Assembly (NCBI GenBank): GCA_034003325.1
Contig: JAVEYW010000019.1
Span: 25,712-89,711, forward strand
DNA from: Desulfobacterales bacterium
Lineage (GTDB): Bacteria > Desulfobacterota > Desulfobacteria > Desulfobacterales > JAFDDL01
Length of the DNA: 64,000 nucleotides
Direction of reading: 5' to 3'
The notes beneath the pieces were generated by a model. It saw nothing but the letters and a program-made list of their open reading frames with translations. It was not told the origin of the DNA and did not search any database. A program made the translations under genes and the position numbers. How positions within the stretch are numbered: position 1 is the stretch's first letter; every line of letters starts with the position of its first letter. Positions 44,545 through 54,230 of the stretch are shown piece by piece.

Positions 44545-45309
44545 TTATCCATTTATAATGCATGTGGATGGCAATGCTCGCCACCGGTCGATTTTCTCTT
44601 TTAAGCGCGGGAAATGCGTCCCCTTCCAATATACCCGGCCGCAATCGGCGCACTGAAAAAATTCCCGGTAATAGATCTTGGTCTTGGGCTCAAGCAAGTG
44701 CCACACGGCTTCTTTGGAGGTTTCATGAATCACGCCATTGCAGGCCAGGCACCGGGGAACAGCCCCAAATTGATTAAAAAGATCAAACCGGCGAAGCACC
44801 TCGACGACTTGCGCCTCGGGGTTCATGGCCCGTATCCAGTATCCATGCGTTACCATCTTGGCCTTTAGCAGTTGCACATCCCGGGTGAGCACAATCCGGT
44901 GCTCGGCGGCCGCAATTTGAACAATCCGGGAGTCTTCATAATCATTTCGATACAAAGCATCAAATCCGAGTAACCGCAGCATTCGGGCAAGCTTTCCCAA
45001 ATGCACATCGAGAATAAAAGCCGCCGGTCTTGGCGGCGTGGGCCCAAGCCGAAAAATCGGCTTAATATCCAGGCTGTTAAATACGGAATAAACGGCAATC
45101 CGGTCGGAATTAGCGACATAATGCTTAAAATCAACGGATACCCCGTTGACCAGAATGACATCGATTTCCGTATGCGGCACCCCGATAGACTCGATCAGGT
45201 GTTTCACGGTGGGCCTTCCATCAAAATCACAGGAAAACTCACGGTTACGTCTTTTTTGCGGCAAAAAATCGTTTAACGCTTCATAAAATCGAAAAAAAGC
45301 CGTCTTCAT
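44545..45309 (-). CDS. Mut7-C RNase-like protein with N-terminal ubiquitin-like domain
   Basis: 254 residues. Residues 1-85 form a ubiquitin-like (ThiS/MoaD-type) Mut7-C-associated domain (VILVNGVSVDFKHYV). Residues 95-200 are the Mut7-C PIN-type nuclease domain: FILDVHLGKLARMLRLLGFDALY begins the family block (first Asp catalytic), RIVLTRDVQLL gives another Asp. A zinc ribbon closes it (RCLACNGV, FQCADCGRVYWKGTHF). Predicted ribonuclease of unknown target. ATG 45309 chosen; a GTG at 45318 is also in frame. Operon with the B12-type radical SAM gene. Confidence 0.88.
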   Translation of the reverse strand: MKTAFFRFYEALNDFLPQKRRNREFSCDFDGRPTVKHLIESIGVPHTEIDVILVNGVSVDFKHYVANSDRIAVYSVFNSLDIKPIFRLGPTPPRPAAFILDVHLGKLARMLRLLGFDALYRNDYEDSRIVQIAAAEHRIVLTRDVQLLKAKMVTHGYWIRAMNPEAQVVEVLRRFDLFNQFGAVPRCLACNGVIHETSKEAVWHLLEPKTKIYYREFFQCADCGRVYWKGTHFPRLKEKIDRWRALPSTCIING

Positions 45310-45552
45310 CGCAGCCACGCCCTCTCACGGTAGGCACCCGGGGTGTGTCTCCCCTTCCACAATTGCCAATAGCGCAATACACACGGATTGGCTTCATATA
45401 CGCGAATACGCATCCAAATCCAACCGCTTTCATGTTCCGTTGACTGATTCCGTCATTCTGGATGAAACCGGTAATCAACAAGCACTTAAAGGAAATGGTG
45501 AAAATGGAAGAGTTTAGTCCGCCAAAACCCGTGCCCCCTTTTCCATTTCCAA

Positions 45553-45579
45553 TAAAAAAAGCCTCCCTTTCAGGAGGCT
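45553..45579 (-). terminator. Rho-independent terminator after the acyl-CoA ligase unit
   Basis: GCCTCC pairs with GGAGGC around a six-base loop, and on the minus strand a run of seven T follows. It ends the transcript of the acyl-CoA ligase gene and the small ORF after it. Confidence 0.82.
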
Positions 45580-45644
45580 CCTTTATGATGAAAATTTTTC
45601 CCGGTTTCAATTTATTTAGATAATTCGGCTGCTTTTGGTTTATT

Positions 45645-45770
45645 TTAAATTCGGCACTCTACACCGGCAATGTCGTATTGTTGTGCTATGATAATGCCTT
45701 CCGAAATATCCATGGCAGATGTGTGGACATGAACATGGGCATCATATGAATTTAATTGAGCGTGCTGCAT
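45645..45770 (-). CDS. Possible 41-residue small protein after the ligase gene
   Basis: An ATG at 45770, three bases beyond the ligase stop, opens 41 codons (starts MQHAQLNSYDAHVHVHTSAM, ends in VECRI) before a TAA and then the terminator. The ribosome site is poor. Position between gene and terminator is the main support; the AHVHVHTS stretch is like metal-binding phosphoesterase N-termini but too short to call. Confidence 0.3.
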   Translation of the reverse strand: MQHAQLNSYDAHVHVHTSAMDISEGIIIAQQYDIAGVECRI

Positions 45771-45772
45771 CC

Positions 45773-47395
45773 CTATTTTACCATCTGCGAAGACCTGCCC
45801 GCATATTGGCGTCTCAGTGCTATTTTGTCAATTTTACCGGTGGTGGTCAGCGCCATTTCTTCAATAAATTCTATTCTGTCCGGCAGCCACCAGTGGGCCA
45901 CTTTTTCTTTCAAATGGTCGCGCAATTCCGTTTCCGTGCACATTTTTCCGGGTTTTAATGTGCAGAGCATCAACGGCCTTTCCTGCCATCGGGGATGTGG
46001 TATACTGATGACCGCCGCACGTTGGATGCTTGAATGCCCCAGGGCCGCGCTCTCAAGCATTTGCGTGCTGATCCATTCGCCCCCCGACTTGATGACATCT
46101 TTGCTTCTGTCTACTATTTCAACCCGGCCGTCCTGATGAATACAGGCAATGTCACCGGAACTCAACCAGTCAACCATCTCTTCTTTACCTTGCCCAAGGT
46201 AGCCGCCGGCCACGATGTTGCCCCTGACCTGCATTTCGCCGCAGGCAACGCCGTCATGGGGCAGTTTCTTCCCCTCTTCATCGACAATCCGATGCTGAAC
46301 GAAAAAGGAGACGCATCCTTGCGTTCTTCTTCGCATGGTTTCTCGTTCCTGTGCCGGCAATTCATTGGCGCCCGGTGGTAAGGTGCCGTGGGTGCATCCG
46401 GGTGTTTCGGTCATCCCCCATTGCTGGCCAACTTTGATGCCGTGTTTATCAAAAAGGTCGAATAATGGGTCCGGCGCTCTTGTCCCCGAAATCAAAGCGG
46501 CTCTCAATGCCGTAAAGGTCTCCCCCGGCTTTAAGTTTGCAAAAATATCCATATACACCGTGGGTACTGCACCGACCAGGGTGACTTTTTCACTGTTAAT
46601 CAGATCAATCAGTCCCCGAGGTGAAAAATCGCGGCCGGGCAAAACCAGCTTGTAACCATTCATGGGTGCCGTAAACGGCATCAGCCAGCCATTTGCGTGA
46701 AAAATGGGTGCTATCGGCATGATGACCGTTAATTCACCATTGATGAAACTATCGGCGGTGGCAATGGTCATATTCAACGAACTCAAGGTTGTGCTTCGAT
46801 GGGAATAAACAACGCCTTTGGGCAATCCAGTCGTACCCGACGTAAAACAGATCGTCGCCGCCTGACGTTCGTCAAATTGCGGCCATTCGATGTCTTCCGG
46901 CGCATCTTTTACCAGTTCGGATTTGGATATGATATTGCTAAGCGTGGTCGGCGGCAGAGGCTCTTCTTCATCCAAAAAAACCCATCCCTTCAGATTCGGC
47001 AATTTATCCTCAAGTTGTTCAGCGAGCCGGATCGTGTCCGCATCCACAAAGATGAGGGCATTATCCACCTTGTTTGCCATATAGGCCAGATGCTCAATGG
47101 TCAGGCGCGGGTTCATGGTGTGCAGGGAGGCCCCGATCCCCATAACGCCGTAGTGCACCTCGATATGGTTAATTGTATTCCATGCCAGAGATCCCATTTT
47201 GCTGCCGACACCATACCCTTTCGCCATAAGCGCATTTGCCAGTTTGGCCGACTGTTTTCTCAAAGTTCGATAATTTCTTCTTTCGATCCGGTTGTTTAAC
47301 CTGCGGCCGACCACCTCGGTATCTCCATGAAACTCGGCGGCGTGGTCGATCATTCGAGATAACAACAGGGGTAGATCCATCATTAGACCGTTCAT
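45773..47395 (-). CDS. AMP-dependent acyl-CoA synthetase (medium/long-chain)
   Basis: Activates a fatty or aromatic acid to acyl-CoA with ATP. The AMP-binding P-loop is ICFTSGTTGLPKGVVYSHRS; motif GQQWGMTETPG follows (A8-like, adenine binding); SGDIACIHQDGRVEIVDRSKD carries the hinge Asp; and the C-terminal Lys is in TTTGKIDKIALR. Length 540 fits the fatty-acyl-CoA synthase group (AlkK/FadD3-like). The chain length specificity cannot be told. AAAGGATA precedes ATG 47395. Confidence 0.92.
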   Translation of the reverse strand: MNGLMMDLPLLLSRMIDHAAEFHGDTEVVGRRLNNRIERRNYRTLRKQSAKLANALMAKGYGVGSKMGSLAWNTINHIEVHYGVMGIGASLHTMNPRLTIEHLAYMANKVDNALIFVDADTIRLAEQLEDKLPNLKGWVFLDEEEPLPPTTLSNIISKSELVKDAPEDIEWPQFDERQAATICFTSGTTGLPKGVVYSHRSTTLSSLNMTIATADSFINGELTVIMPIAPIFHANGWLMPFTAPMNGYKLVLPGRDFSPRGLIDLINSEKVTLVGAVPTVYMDIFANLKPGETFTALRAALISGTRAPDPLFDLFDKHGIKVGQQWGMTETPGCTHGTLPPGANELPAQERETMRRRTQGCVSFFVQHRIVDEEGKKLPHDGVACGEMQVRGNIVAGGYLGQGKEEMVDWLSSGDIACIHQDGRVEIVDRSKDVIKSGGEWISTQMLESAALGHSSIQRAAVISIPHPRWQERPLMLCTLKPGKMCTETELRDHLKEKVAHWWLPDRIEFIEEMALTTTGKIDKIALRRQYAGRSSQMVK

Positions 47396-47599
47396 TTTTT
47401 ATCCTTTCTGCAAATCGTATCTTGGTTGGTGATGGTAAGTCAGCGTATAAGATGATCTCCAAAATATGTGGAATGAGAGATTTTTATTTATGTTCGCAAA
47501 ATTTGAACCATGTATGCAAAATAAATATATCTATCTGTTTTTTTAATTATAAAGAATATTAATTGGGTGTCGCTTGAAGTCCATAAATGGGCACGATAA

Positions 47600-48342
47600 A
47601 TGGACGCAACTGTTGATAACGCTACACTTACTGTTGATAAATCTACACTTTGGGCTTTGGTGCTGGAAAACAGGCTATGGATTGGCTTCATATATATCTC
47701 GGAGCTGCACCTTGCGAATTTTTATCATCGGGGAAATACCGTCGAACACATTGTCTATCTGATCGATCCCTGGGTATTTTTTTGCGCCATCAACAATGAG
47801 AATAATAATTTCTTTTTAAGGGACGAGCCCTTTGAGCTTTTTATCCTATGGAAACTGATTCAACGGGGGTACCCATCGGATCGCATTTTTTCCTACATTC
47901 AAATGATTGCAAAGGATGACTGGGAACACTTTACCCGATACAGCGAGCCCGGCTTATCCGAGTTAACCCTGAAAGCCATCAATCCCGTAAACAAGAAGAG
48001 GCCCGGAAACATTACTTGAGCCTGTATAAACCGGATCGCCTTGAGACGTACAGCCGGTTTTTGCATGTGATCAATGCGTTGGCCGGAGCGAACAACAGCC
48101 GTATCACGTATATCATGCTGCCGATTCTGATGGATGACTTTCCCGGCGCAAAACAGGTGGATGAGAAATTAAAGGCCGTTTCCCGGGAGGATCGGGTGGC
48201 GTATCATAATCTCGTGGCATCGGTTCGGGATATTCGCTATTTCTATGACCATATGCATTTTAACAAGATCGGGGTCGCTTATTTCACGAAAACCTACTTA
48301 AAGCCCATTCTCGAGGAAAAGCAGAACCCGGAAATCCGTTAG
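47600..48342 (+). pseudogene. Frameshifted SGNH/GDSL-hydrolase-like gene, 5' end missing
   Basis: Two overlapping frames carry one protein. Frame 1 gives LRDEPFELFILWKLIQRGYP and DWEHFTRYSEPGLSEL. The sequence then shifts near 48000 to a frame that starts ARKHYLSLYKPDRLETYSRF and ends with DHMHFNKIGVAYF, like SGNH block V (D-x-x-H). The N-terminal GxSx block is missing and the first 30 codons (with a 21-bp direct repeat at 47609-47650) look foreign. One frameshift and 5' truncation make it non-functional; the family is that of DUF1574/AlgJ-like proteins, an uncertain match. Confidence 0.6.
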
Positions 48343-48639
48343 GCCGGACCCGAATCGCGTCCCCCTTGGTTATTTGATAGCCGTCCCCATAGGGAAACCG
48401 CCTTCCGCTTCAGCGCCGTTACCGGCATTGTTTATTTGAACAGCGTCTGACGGGCTCATGATCGTCAAGGCCTATCTAACGTTGTTGAACCCGCCGAATG
48501 TAGTGATACCCACAATATGATAGTTACGCCCGTGTCATGCCCATGCCATTAAATTGAACACCCTGAATAACTTCATTCTTCAATTGCTATTGATCCGTTC
48601 TCCTGATATCCTCCAACTTCACGAACACAGGATGACGAA
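48343..48639. other. Intergenic region before the large hybrid kinase
   Basis: No gene or repeat is seen; it probably holds the promoter of the following kinase. Confidence 0.5.
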
Positions 48640-51564
48640 ATGGCTTCTCATGATATTCCACAAGCCCGTTGCCTGCGATGGGCATGGTTACCCATTCCTG
48701 TTTTTTTAGGTGTCATGTTCTTGCTGTTGGGATGGAATGTAACGAGCTCCTACGAATCGCCATACTTTCTTCTCGCACTCAATTTCATTTTTATCATGCT
48801 TGCGTCCCTGATAGCCGCTTATTTGGCAGCCCGGGCCTTCCTTGTCAACGGAGAGCTGAAACTGATGATGCTGGGGTGCGGGTTGCTGTTATGGGGTTTC
48901 GCCACAATTGTCGCTACCGTCTTTATTGAGTACGGTGCCAATGTGAGTGTGACGATCCACAACCTGGGTGTCATGTTATCGGCGGGTTGTCATATTACGG
49001 CCGCAATCATCAGTACCCGGTCGAATGGCACCACCAGAGAACCCGGCCTATGGCTTGTAGGGGCCTACACCTGCACCATGGGTATCATAGGCTTGGTGGC
49101 GATTGCGACCCTCGCCGGATGGACGCCGGTATTTTTTATTCAAAATTCGGGTGGAACCACCATACGACAGGTTGGATTAGGGAGCGCCATCGGCATGTTC
49201 ATCACCACCGCATGGCTGATGGGAAAGCAATACCATAGATCGCCATCGGCTTTTTTGTATTGGTATGCAAATGGCTTGGCCTTGCTTGCGGTTGGATTAT
49301 TGGGTGTAATGATGCAATCCGCCCAGGGGACCTTGTTGGGATGGACCGGTCGCACCGCCCAGATTCTCGGCGGGATTTATATTCTGATTGCAGTAATCAC
49401 AGCTGTTCGGGATTCTCGTGTCTGGGGTTTCCCGTTGGAGACGGTTCTCCATGATACCCAGGCCAGGCTGGAAGAACAGATCGAACGGTATGAACTGGTG
49501 TTCGCCGGTGTCGGCGCCGCCATCTGGGACTGGGACGTTCTCAATAAACGCGTTGTATTTTCATCGCATTGGAAGTCAATGCGAGGCTTAACCGATGAAG
49601 ACGTCAGTGACAGAGAGGAAGAATGGAGCAGTAATATTCATCCGGAGGATACAAGTCGAGTTTTCACCGCGTTGCAAGCTCATTTTAACGGTAAAACGCC
49701 TTCTTTTTCGGAAGAATACCGCATCCGCTGTAAAGATGGCTCTTGGAAGTGGGTCTTCGATTGCGGCCTGGCCAAACGCGATGCCGTCGGAGGTGTCGTG
49801 CGCATGGCAGGATCAGAAATGGATATCACCGAACGTAAGATCGCGGAGCTGAAACTCGTGCAGGAAAACCGTGAGATCGCACTGGTCAACCGCATCCTGC
49901 GTGTGTTCGCCGAGGCGAGCGGCGATGAGTTGTTCGATCAGGTATTGAAACTCGTGCAAGAGGGGCTATCCAGCCGGCACGGTGTGTTTGGATACATAAC
50001 CGAGCCGGGCCACCTGACCTGCCCCAGTCTGACCAGGATGCTTGATGAGTGCGAGGTTGCCGGCAAGTGCATTCACTACCCGCCCGAGAAATGGAAGGGA
50101 CTGTGGGCCCGTGCCCTGCGGGAGAAACGTCCATTTTATACCAACGAAGCGTCTTCGGTACCAGCCGGCCATCCACCCATTCGTAATAATCTGGCAGCCC
50201 CCATCATTTTTCATGGCGAAGTGATTGGGTTGTTGAACCTTGCCAATAAAGAGGGCGGCTATATCGAAGCCGACCGGGTGCTGCTGGATGCCATGGCCGG
50301 GCGGATTGCTCCGTTGCTCTATGCCTGGATTCAGAAGAAGCTGCGGGAGGAGGAGAGTGCAAAAACCAAAGAGGCACTGTGGCGAATGAATGAAACCCTG
50401 GAGCAGCGGGTGGCTGATCGCACCGCACTGGCCAATGCCAGGACAAAACAACTTCAATCCCTGGCGGTCGAGTTGATCGAGACCGAAGAGCGTGAACGGC
50501 GGCGGATTGCCCATTTGTTGCATGAAGATTTACAGCAAATATTAGCGGCCGCCCGTTTTCAGTTGCAGGCGCTTCGCCCAAACCTCGTCGCCGAACCCAT
50601 CTTGGAGAATGTAACCCATCTTCTGGAGGAATCCATCACCAAAGCTCGTCGCCTGTCGCATGAATTAAGCCCGGCGGTTTTGTACCACTCCGGCCTGATA
50701 GACGCACTGAAATGGCTGGCCGAGCAAATGAAGAAACAGTTCGGACTGCGGGTCTATCTGGAAGCTGCCGCGGGACAGACCGTTGAAAGCATGCCCATCA
50801 AGATTTTCATGTTCCGCGCGATTCAAGAGCTATTATTCAATGTCGTAAAGCATGCCCATGTGAAGAGTGCCCGGATCGTCATATCCGGTTCTACAGACAA
50901 CGTCATCGCTATCGTGAGCGACCAGGGGCGCGGGTTTGATTCCAATGTTTTGGAACCCTCCACACCAGTGGTAGGCTTGGGGCTGCTGAGCATTAAGGAA
51001 CGAGCCAGTTATATCGGAGGCAGCCTGGTGATCGAAAGTGAGCCTGGTCGAGGCAGCCGTTTCATCTTGGCGCTTCCCCTGGGTGTTTCCAAAATCGATT
51101 CGATGTCTCCGTTCGATCTCAAAACCGAACCGCCGCCTGATACACCTGTCAAAGACCCGGAAATTGCCGGTGTGAAAGGGATCAGTGTCTTATTCGCCGA
51201 TGATCACCTGGTAATTCGCCAGGGATTGATCCGGTTGATTACGGGGCGGCCGGGAATCATCTTGGCGGGTGAAGCGACAACAGGTTATGAAGCGGTTGAT
51301 CTGGCCCGTCGTCTAAGACCGGATGTCGTCCTTATGGACATTTCTATGCCGGAGATGGACGGAATAGAAGCGACCCACAGAATCAAGGCCGAACTGCCCC
51401 AGATCCGCGTGATCGGATTATCCATGTACGAGGATGAACAGATCTCAAGGGCCATTCTTGAGGCGGGGGCCGAGGCCTTCTTGAACAAAGCCGCGTCCGC
51501 TTCCGATCTGCTCAAGGCGATCTATGCCAATACCGGCCATAACCTATCGGCAAAATCCGCATGA
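48640..51564 (+). CDS. Membrane sensor histidine kinase (7-8 TM, PAS, GAF, NarX-type HisKA_3, HATPase) fused to a receiver
   Basis: 974 residues. An integral-membrane sensor region (about residues 15-260, seven or eight helices, MASE-like) is followed by a PAS/PAC domain (280-405), a GAF domain (420-560; MLDECEVAGKC, NLAAPIIFHGEVIGLLNLAN), a coiled coil, and a HisKA_3 dimerisation motif RRRIAHLLHEDLQQIL whose His is the phospho-site. HATPase (IQELLFNVVKHAH; GLGLLSIKERA) comes next, then a NarL-type receiver (FADDHLVIRQGL, VVLMDISMPEMDG, LSMYEDEQ). The receiver has no HTH after it, ending within 20 residues, so it is a phospho-sink or relays to a separate output. Confidence 0.92.
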   Translation: MASHDIPQARCLRWAWLPIPVFLGVMFLLLGWNVTSSYESPYFLLALNFIFIMLASLIAAYLAARAFLVNGELKLMMLGCGLLLWGFATIVATVFIEYGANVSVTIHNLGVMLSAGCHITAAIISTRSNGTTREPGLWLVGAYTCTMGIIGLVAIATLAGWTPVFFIQNSGGTTIRQVGLGSAIGMFITTAWLMGKQYHRSPSAFLYWYANGLALLAVGLLGVMMQSAQGTLLGWTGRTAQILGGIYILIAVITAVRDSRVWGFPLETVLHDTQARLEEQIERYELVFAGVGAAIWDWDVLNKRVVFSSHWKSMRGLTDEDVSDREEEWSSNIHPEDTSRVFTALQAHFNGKTPSFSEEYRIRCKDGSWKWVFDCGLAKRDAVGGVVRMAGSEMDITERKIAELKLVQENREIALVNRILRVFAEASGDELFDQVLKLVQEGLSSRHGVFGYITEPGHLTCPSLTRMLDECEVAGKCIHYPPEKWKGLWARALREKRPFYTNEASSVPAGHPPIRNNLAAPIIFHGEVIGLLNLANKEGGYIEADRVLLDAMAGRIAPLLYAWIQKKLREEESAKTKEALWRMNETLEQRVADRTALANARTKQLQSLAVELIETEERERRRIAHLLHEDLQQILAAARFQLQALRPNLVAEPILENVTHLLEESITKARRLSHELSPAVLYHSGLIDALKWLAEQMKKQFGLRVYLEAAAGQTVESMPIKIFMFRAIQELLFNVVKHAHVKSARIVISGSTDNVIAIVSDQGRGFDSNVLEPSTPVVGLGLLSIKERASYIGGSLVIESEPGRGSRFILALPLGVSKIDSMSPFDLKTEPPPDTPVKDPEIAGVKGISVLFADDHLVIRQGLIRLITGRPGIILAGEATTGYEAVDLARRLRPDVVLMDISMPEMDGIEATHRIKAELPQIRVIGLSMYEDEQISRAILEAGAEAFLNKAASASDLLKAIYANTGHNLSAKSA

Positions 51565-51765
51565 AGCCATTAAAAGTTATGGACGTGATCCCCCGCCATC
51601 AATGATGAACGGCCCTTCTGGTTAATATTCCTCTAAAATACTTTGTCAACCGGATTAAAATAATGGGTTCAACCCATTTACCCGGATTTGCAACTCAACG
51701 ATAGTCATACTCTAAATTAGAAACTCGGGGTTATCAGGAGATTTTCATACAAAGGAGGCATTACC

Positions 51766-53217
51766 ATGAAAAACGACGATCGCAAATTTACCACAACCGA
51801 TGCCGGAATCCCCGTAGCCAGCGACGAGTACTCGCTCACCGTGGGGCCGGATGGCCCTATTCTGCTGCAGGACCACTACCTCATCGAGCAGATGGCCAAC
51901 TTCAATCGGGAGCGGATTCCGGAACGACAGCCTCACGCGAAGGGGGCCGGGGCATTCGGACACTTCGAGGTGACCAGCGATGTCAGCGTCTACACGAAGG
52001 CCGCGGTGTTCCAGCCGGGTACGAAGACGGATACGTTGATCCGGTTCTCCACGGTCGCCGGCGAGCGCGGCAGTCCTGATACCTGGCGGGACCCGCGTGG
52101 CTTCGCGCTGAAGTTTTACACCACCGAGGGCAACTACGACATGGTGGGCAACAACACCCCGATTTTCTTCGTGCGTGACCCCATGAAGTTCCAGCACTTC
52201 ATCCGTTCCCAGAAGCGCCGGGCGGACAACGGCCTGCGCGATCATGACATGCAGTGGGATTTTTGGACCCTGTCGCCCGAATCGGCTCACCAGGTTGCGT
52301 GGCTGATGGGAGACCGTGGAATTCCAAAGACATGGCGGCATATGAACGGCTACTCGAGCCACACTTACATGTGGGTCAATACAAAGGGCGAGCGCTTTTG
52401 GGTGAAGTACCACTTCAAGACCGATCAGGGTATCGACTTTCTTACTCAGGAGGAGGCTGACCGGATCGCCGGCATTGACGCCGACTACCACCGGCGCGAC
52501 CTGTTCGAGGCGATTAAACGCGGGGATTACCCCAGCTGGACACTGCGGATGCAGATCATGCCCTTTAAAGAGGCCGAGACCTACCGGTTTAACCCCTTCG
52601 ACCTGACCAAGGTCTGGCCGCATGGAGACTACCCGCTGCATGAGGTCGGCCGGCTGACCCTGGACCGAAACCCGACCGACTTCCACACCGAGATCGAGCA
52701 GGCGGCGTTCGAACCGAACAACCTCGTGCCGGGGATCGGTGTCAGCCCGGACAAGATGTTGCTCGCCCGCCTCTTTTCTTACGCCGACGCTCACCGTGCC
52801 CGCCTGGGCGTCAACTACAAGCAGATACCGGTTAACCGGCCCAAGGTACCGGTTCACAGTTACAGCAAGGACGGGGCGATGCGGGTCCAGAACGTCTCCG
52901 ATCCCGTGTACGCGCCAAACTCGAAGGGCGGCCCGGCGGCTGATAGCAAGCGCTATCCGGAGGCAGCGGTTTGGAAGGCCGGCGGTGAGTTCATCCGCGC
53001 CGCGTATACCTTGCGAAAGGATGACGATAACTTCACACAGCCCGGCACCTTGGTGCGCGAGGTAATGGACGATGGACAGCGTGACCGGCTGGTGTCCAAT
53101 GTTGTCGGACACCTCAAGAAAGGCGTGTCCGAGCCCGTTCTGAAGCGTGCGTTCGAATACTGGCGCCATATCGATAAGGAAATTGGTGACCGCATCGCCA
53201 AGGGCGTGAACGGCTAA
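51766..53217 (+). CDS. katA: Monofunctional heme catalase (small subunit)
   Basis: Decomposes H2O2. The 483 residues fit clade-3 catalases. Catalytic His lies in [18 protein letters not shown], Asn in [13 protein letters not shown], and the proximal heme Tyr in [14 protein letters not shown]. No signal peptide. AAAGGAGG lies eight bases before ATG. Codon choice is far more GC-rich at third positions than in neighbours such as SelO; the opposite strand stays open over the whole gene. This suggests recent transfer. A perfect 10-bp hairpin (53236-53267) follows. Confidence 0.97.
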   Translation: MKNDDRKFTTTDAGIPVASDEYSLTVGPDGPILLQDHYLIEQMANFNRERIPERQPHAKGAGAFGHFEVTSDVSVYTKAAVFQPGTKTDTLIRFSTVAGERGSPDTWRDPRGFALKFYTTEGNYDMVGNNTPIFFVRDPMKFQHFIRSQKRRADNGLRDHDMQWDFWTLSPESAHQVAWLMGDRGIPKTWRHMNGYSSHTYMWVNTKGERFWVKYHFKTDQGIDFLTQEEADRIAGIDADYHRRDLFEAIKRGDYPSWTLRMQIMPFKEAETYRFNPFDLTKVWPHGDYPLHEVGRLTLDRNPTDFHTEIEQAAFEPNNLVPGIGVSPDKMLLARLFSYADAHRARLGVNYKQIPVNRPKVPVHSYSKDGAMRVQNVSDPVYAPNSKGGPAADSKRYPEAAVWKAGGEFIRAAYTLRKDDDNFTQPGTLVREVMDDGQRDRLVSNVVGHLKKGVSEPVLKRAFEYWRHIDKEIGDRIAKGVNG

Positions 53218-53235
53218 CCCTTCCGAAGCGCTTCG

Positions 53236-53267
53236 CCGGCCCGCCGGTGCGTCGAATGGCGGGCCGG
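53236..53267 (+). terminator. GC-rich hairpin after katA
   Basis: CCGGCCCGCC pairs perfectly with GGCGGGCCGG around a 12-base loop, 19 bases after the katA stop. No strong T-run follows, so it may act as a weak terminator or mRNA stabiliser. Confidence 0.55.
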
Positions 53268-53368
53268 ACACCTGCAAACTTTCTTCGATCTTTCCGGTTG
53301 CCAAGCCATAAGGTCATGATCATCATTAAATATAGAGATGGTTGGAAGGTAAAAAAGGGGGGGGTACA

Positions 53369-54217
53369 ATGGCCGCATTGCCTGAAATAAAATTTACTTC
53401 GAAAGGTCCCCGGGTAACCAGGATCGGCCTTGGCGGCGAAGGTGTTCTCAGAACTTACGGACGGGACGCAGAGGCCGGAGAGGTTATCCGGGAAGCTTTA
53501 AAGCAGGGCATCACTTACTTCGACACCGCACCGGCATATTCCGGCAGTCAAGCCTATCTGGGATCTATCTGGAGCGAGGAACCCGAAACCAGGGCCCGGG
53601 TATTCCACACGAGCAAATCAGCACAGCGCAACTTCGACGGAGCGATGCAGGATTTGGAGCAGACCCTCCGGATCTTGCACAGCAGCACACTGGACTTGTG
53701 GCAGATCCACGACGTTCGGACCTTGGCGGATGTCCGAAGGATCGAGGCCCCGGACGGGGCCCTCAACGCCTTTGTTCAGGCCAGGGAACAAGGAAGGGTG
53801 AAACATATCGGAGTCTCAGGGCATCATGATCCCGGTGTCCTGAAGATTTGCGTACAAAACTGGCCTCTGGATTCGGTGCTTTTGCCCGCCAATCCCGCGG
53901 AGGTTCATCTGGGAGGATTCTTGGACGATGTGGCCGGGCGGGCCCGTGAAAAAGACATGGCCGTTATCGGGATGAAGTGCCTGGGTGGCGGGCATTATGT
54001 TAAGCCGCAACGTGGCGCTACTGCGGAAAAACTCTTGAATTACGCGCTGCATTCCGGGGTGGATTTGATCATTGTGGGGTGCTCCTCACCCGAAGAAGTG
54101 AGGGCGTTGGTCGGTGCAGCCCAAGGAGAGCCTCTTGACGAGCGGGAGCGCTCCGAACTGGAAGGGCTTTTTCTCCCCGGTGTTCGGCAGTTTGCCTATT
54201 ACCGCGGCAAATTTTGA
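53369..54217 (+). CDS. Aldo/keto reductase
   Basis: NAD(P)H-dependent oxidoreductase of the (beta/alpha)8 AKR fold, 282 residues. The catalytic tetrad is recognisable: Asp and Tyr in YFDTAPAYS, Lys in FHTSKSAQ, His in LWQIHDV. The C-terminal INVGCSS-like IIVGCSSPEEV is the cofactor end. The ATG at 53369 sits five bases after an unusual G8 tract (53357-53364) which also serves as the ribosome site. SelO starts 14 bases downstream, so the pair is probably an operon. Confidence 0.92.
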   Translation: MAALPEIKFTSKGPRVTRIGLGGEGVLRTYGRDAEAGEVIREALKQGITYFDTAPAYSGSQAYLGSIWSEEPETRARVFHTSKSAQRNFDGAMQDLEQTLRILHSSTLDLWQIHDVRTLADVRRIEAPDGALNAFVQAREQGRVKHIGVSGHHDPGVLKICVQNWPLDSVLLPANPAEVHLGGFLDDVAGRAREKDMAVIGMKCLGGGHYVKPQRGATAEKLLNYALHSGVDLIIVGCSSPEEVRALVGAAQGEPLDERERSELEGLFLPGVRQFAYYRGKF

Positions 54218-54230
54218 AGAAAGAAGACAA

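Larger units (their letters stand above)
45310..45772. other. Intergenic region between Mut7-C and acyl-CoA ligase genes
   Basis: Holds a clear terminator (45553-45579, minus), a possible 41-residue ORF (45645-45770, minus) and about 200 bases of promoter-like AT-rich sequence (45320-45540) for the leftward Mut7-C operon. No RNA gene recognised. Confidence 0.5.

Noticed and set aside
45281..45610. 109-codon minus-strand frame before the Mut7-C gene
   Set aside because: It spans a terminator and promoter region, lacks a ribosome site, and overlaps the Mut7-C start.
47609..47650. DnaA boxes or replication origin from two TGTTGATAA units
   Set aside because: Each has a mismatch to the consensus, there are only two, and no dnaA, dnaN or origin-like context is near.
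51745..53304. 519-codon open frame antisense to the catalase gene
   Set aside because: It is the complement of a GC-rich coding gene with clear catalase motifs; the antisense product has no domain or ribosome site.
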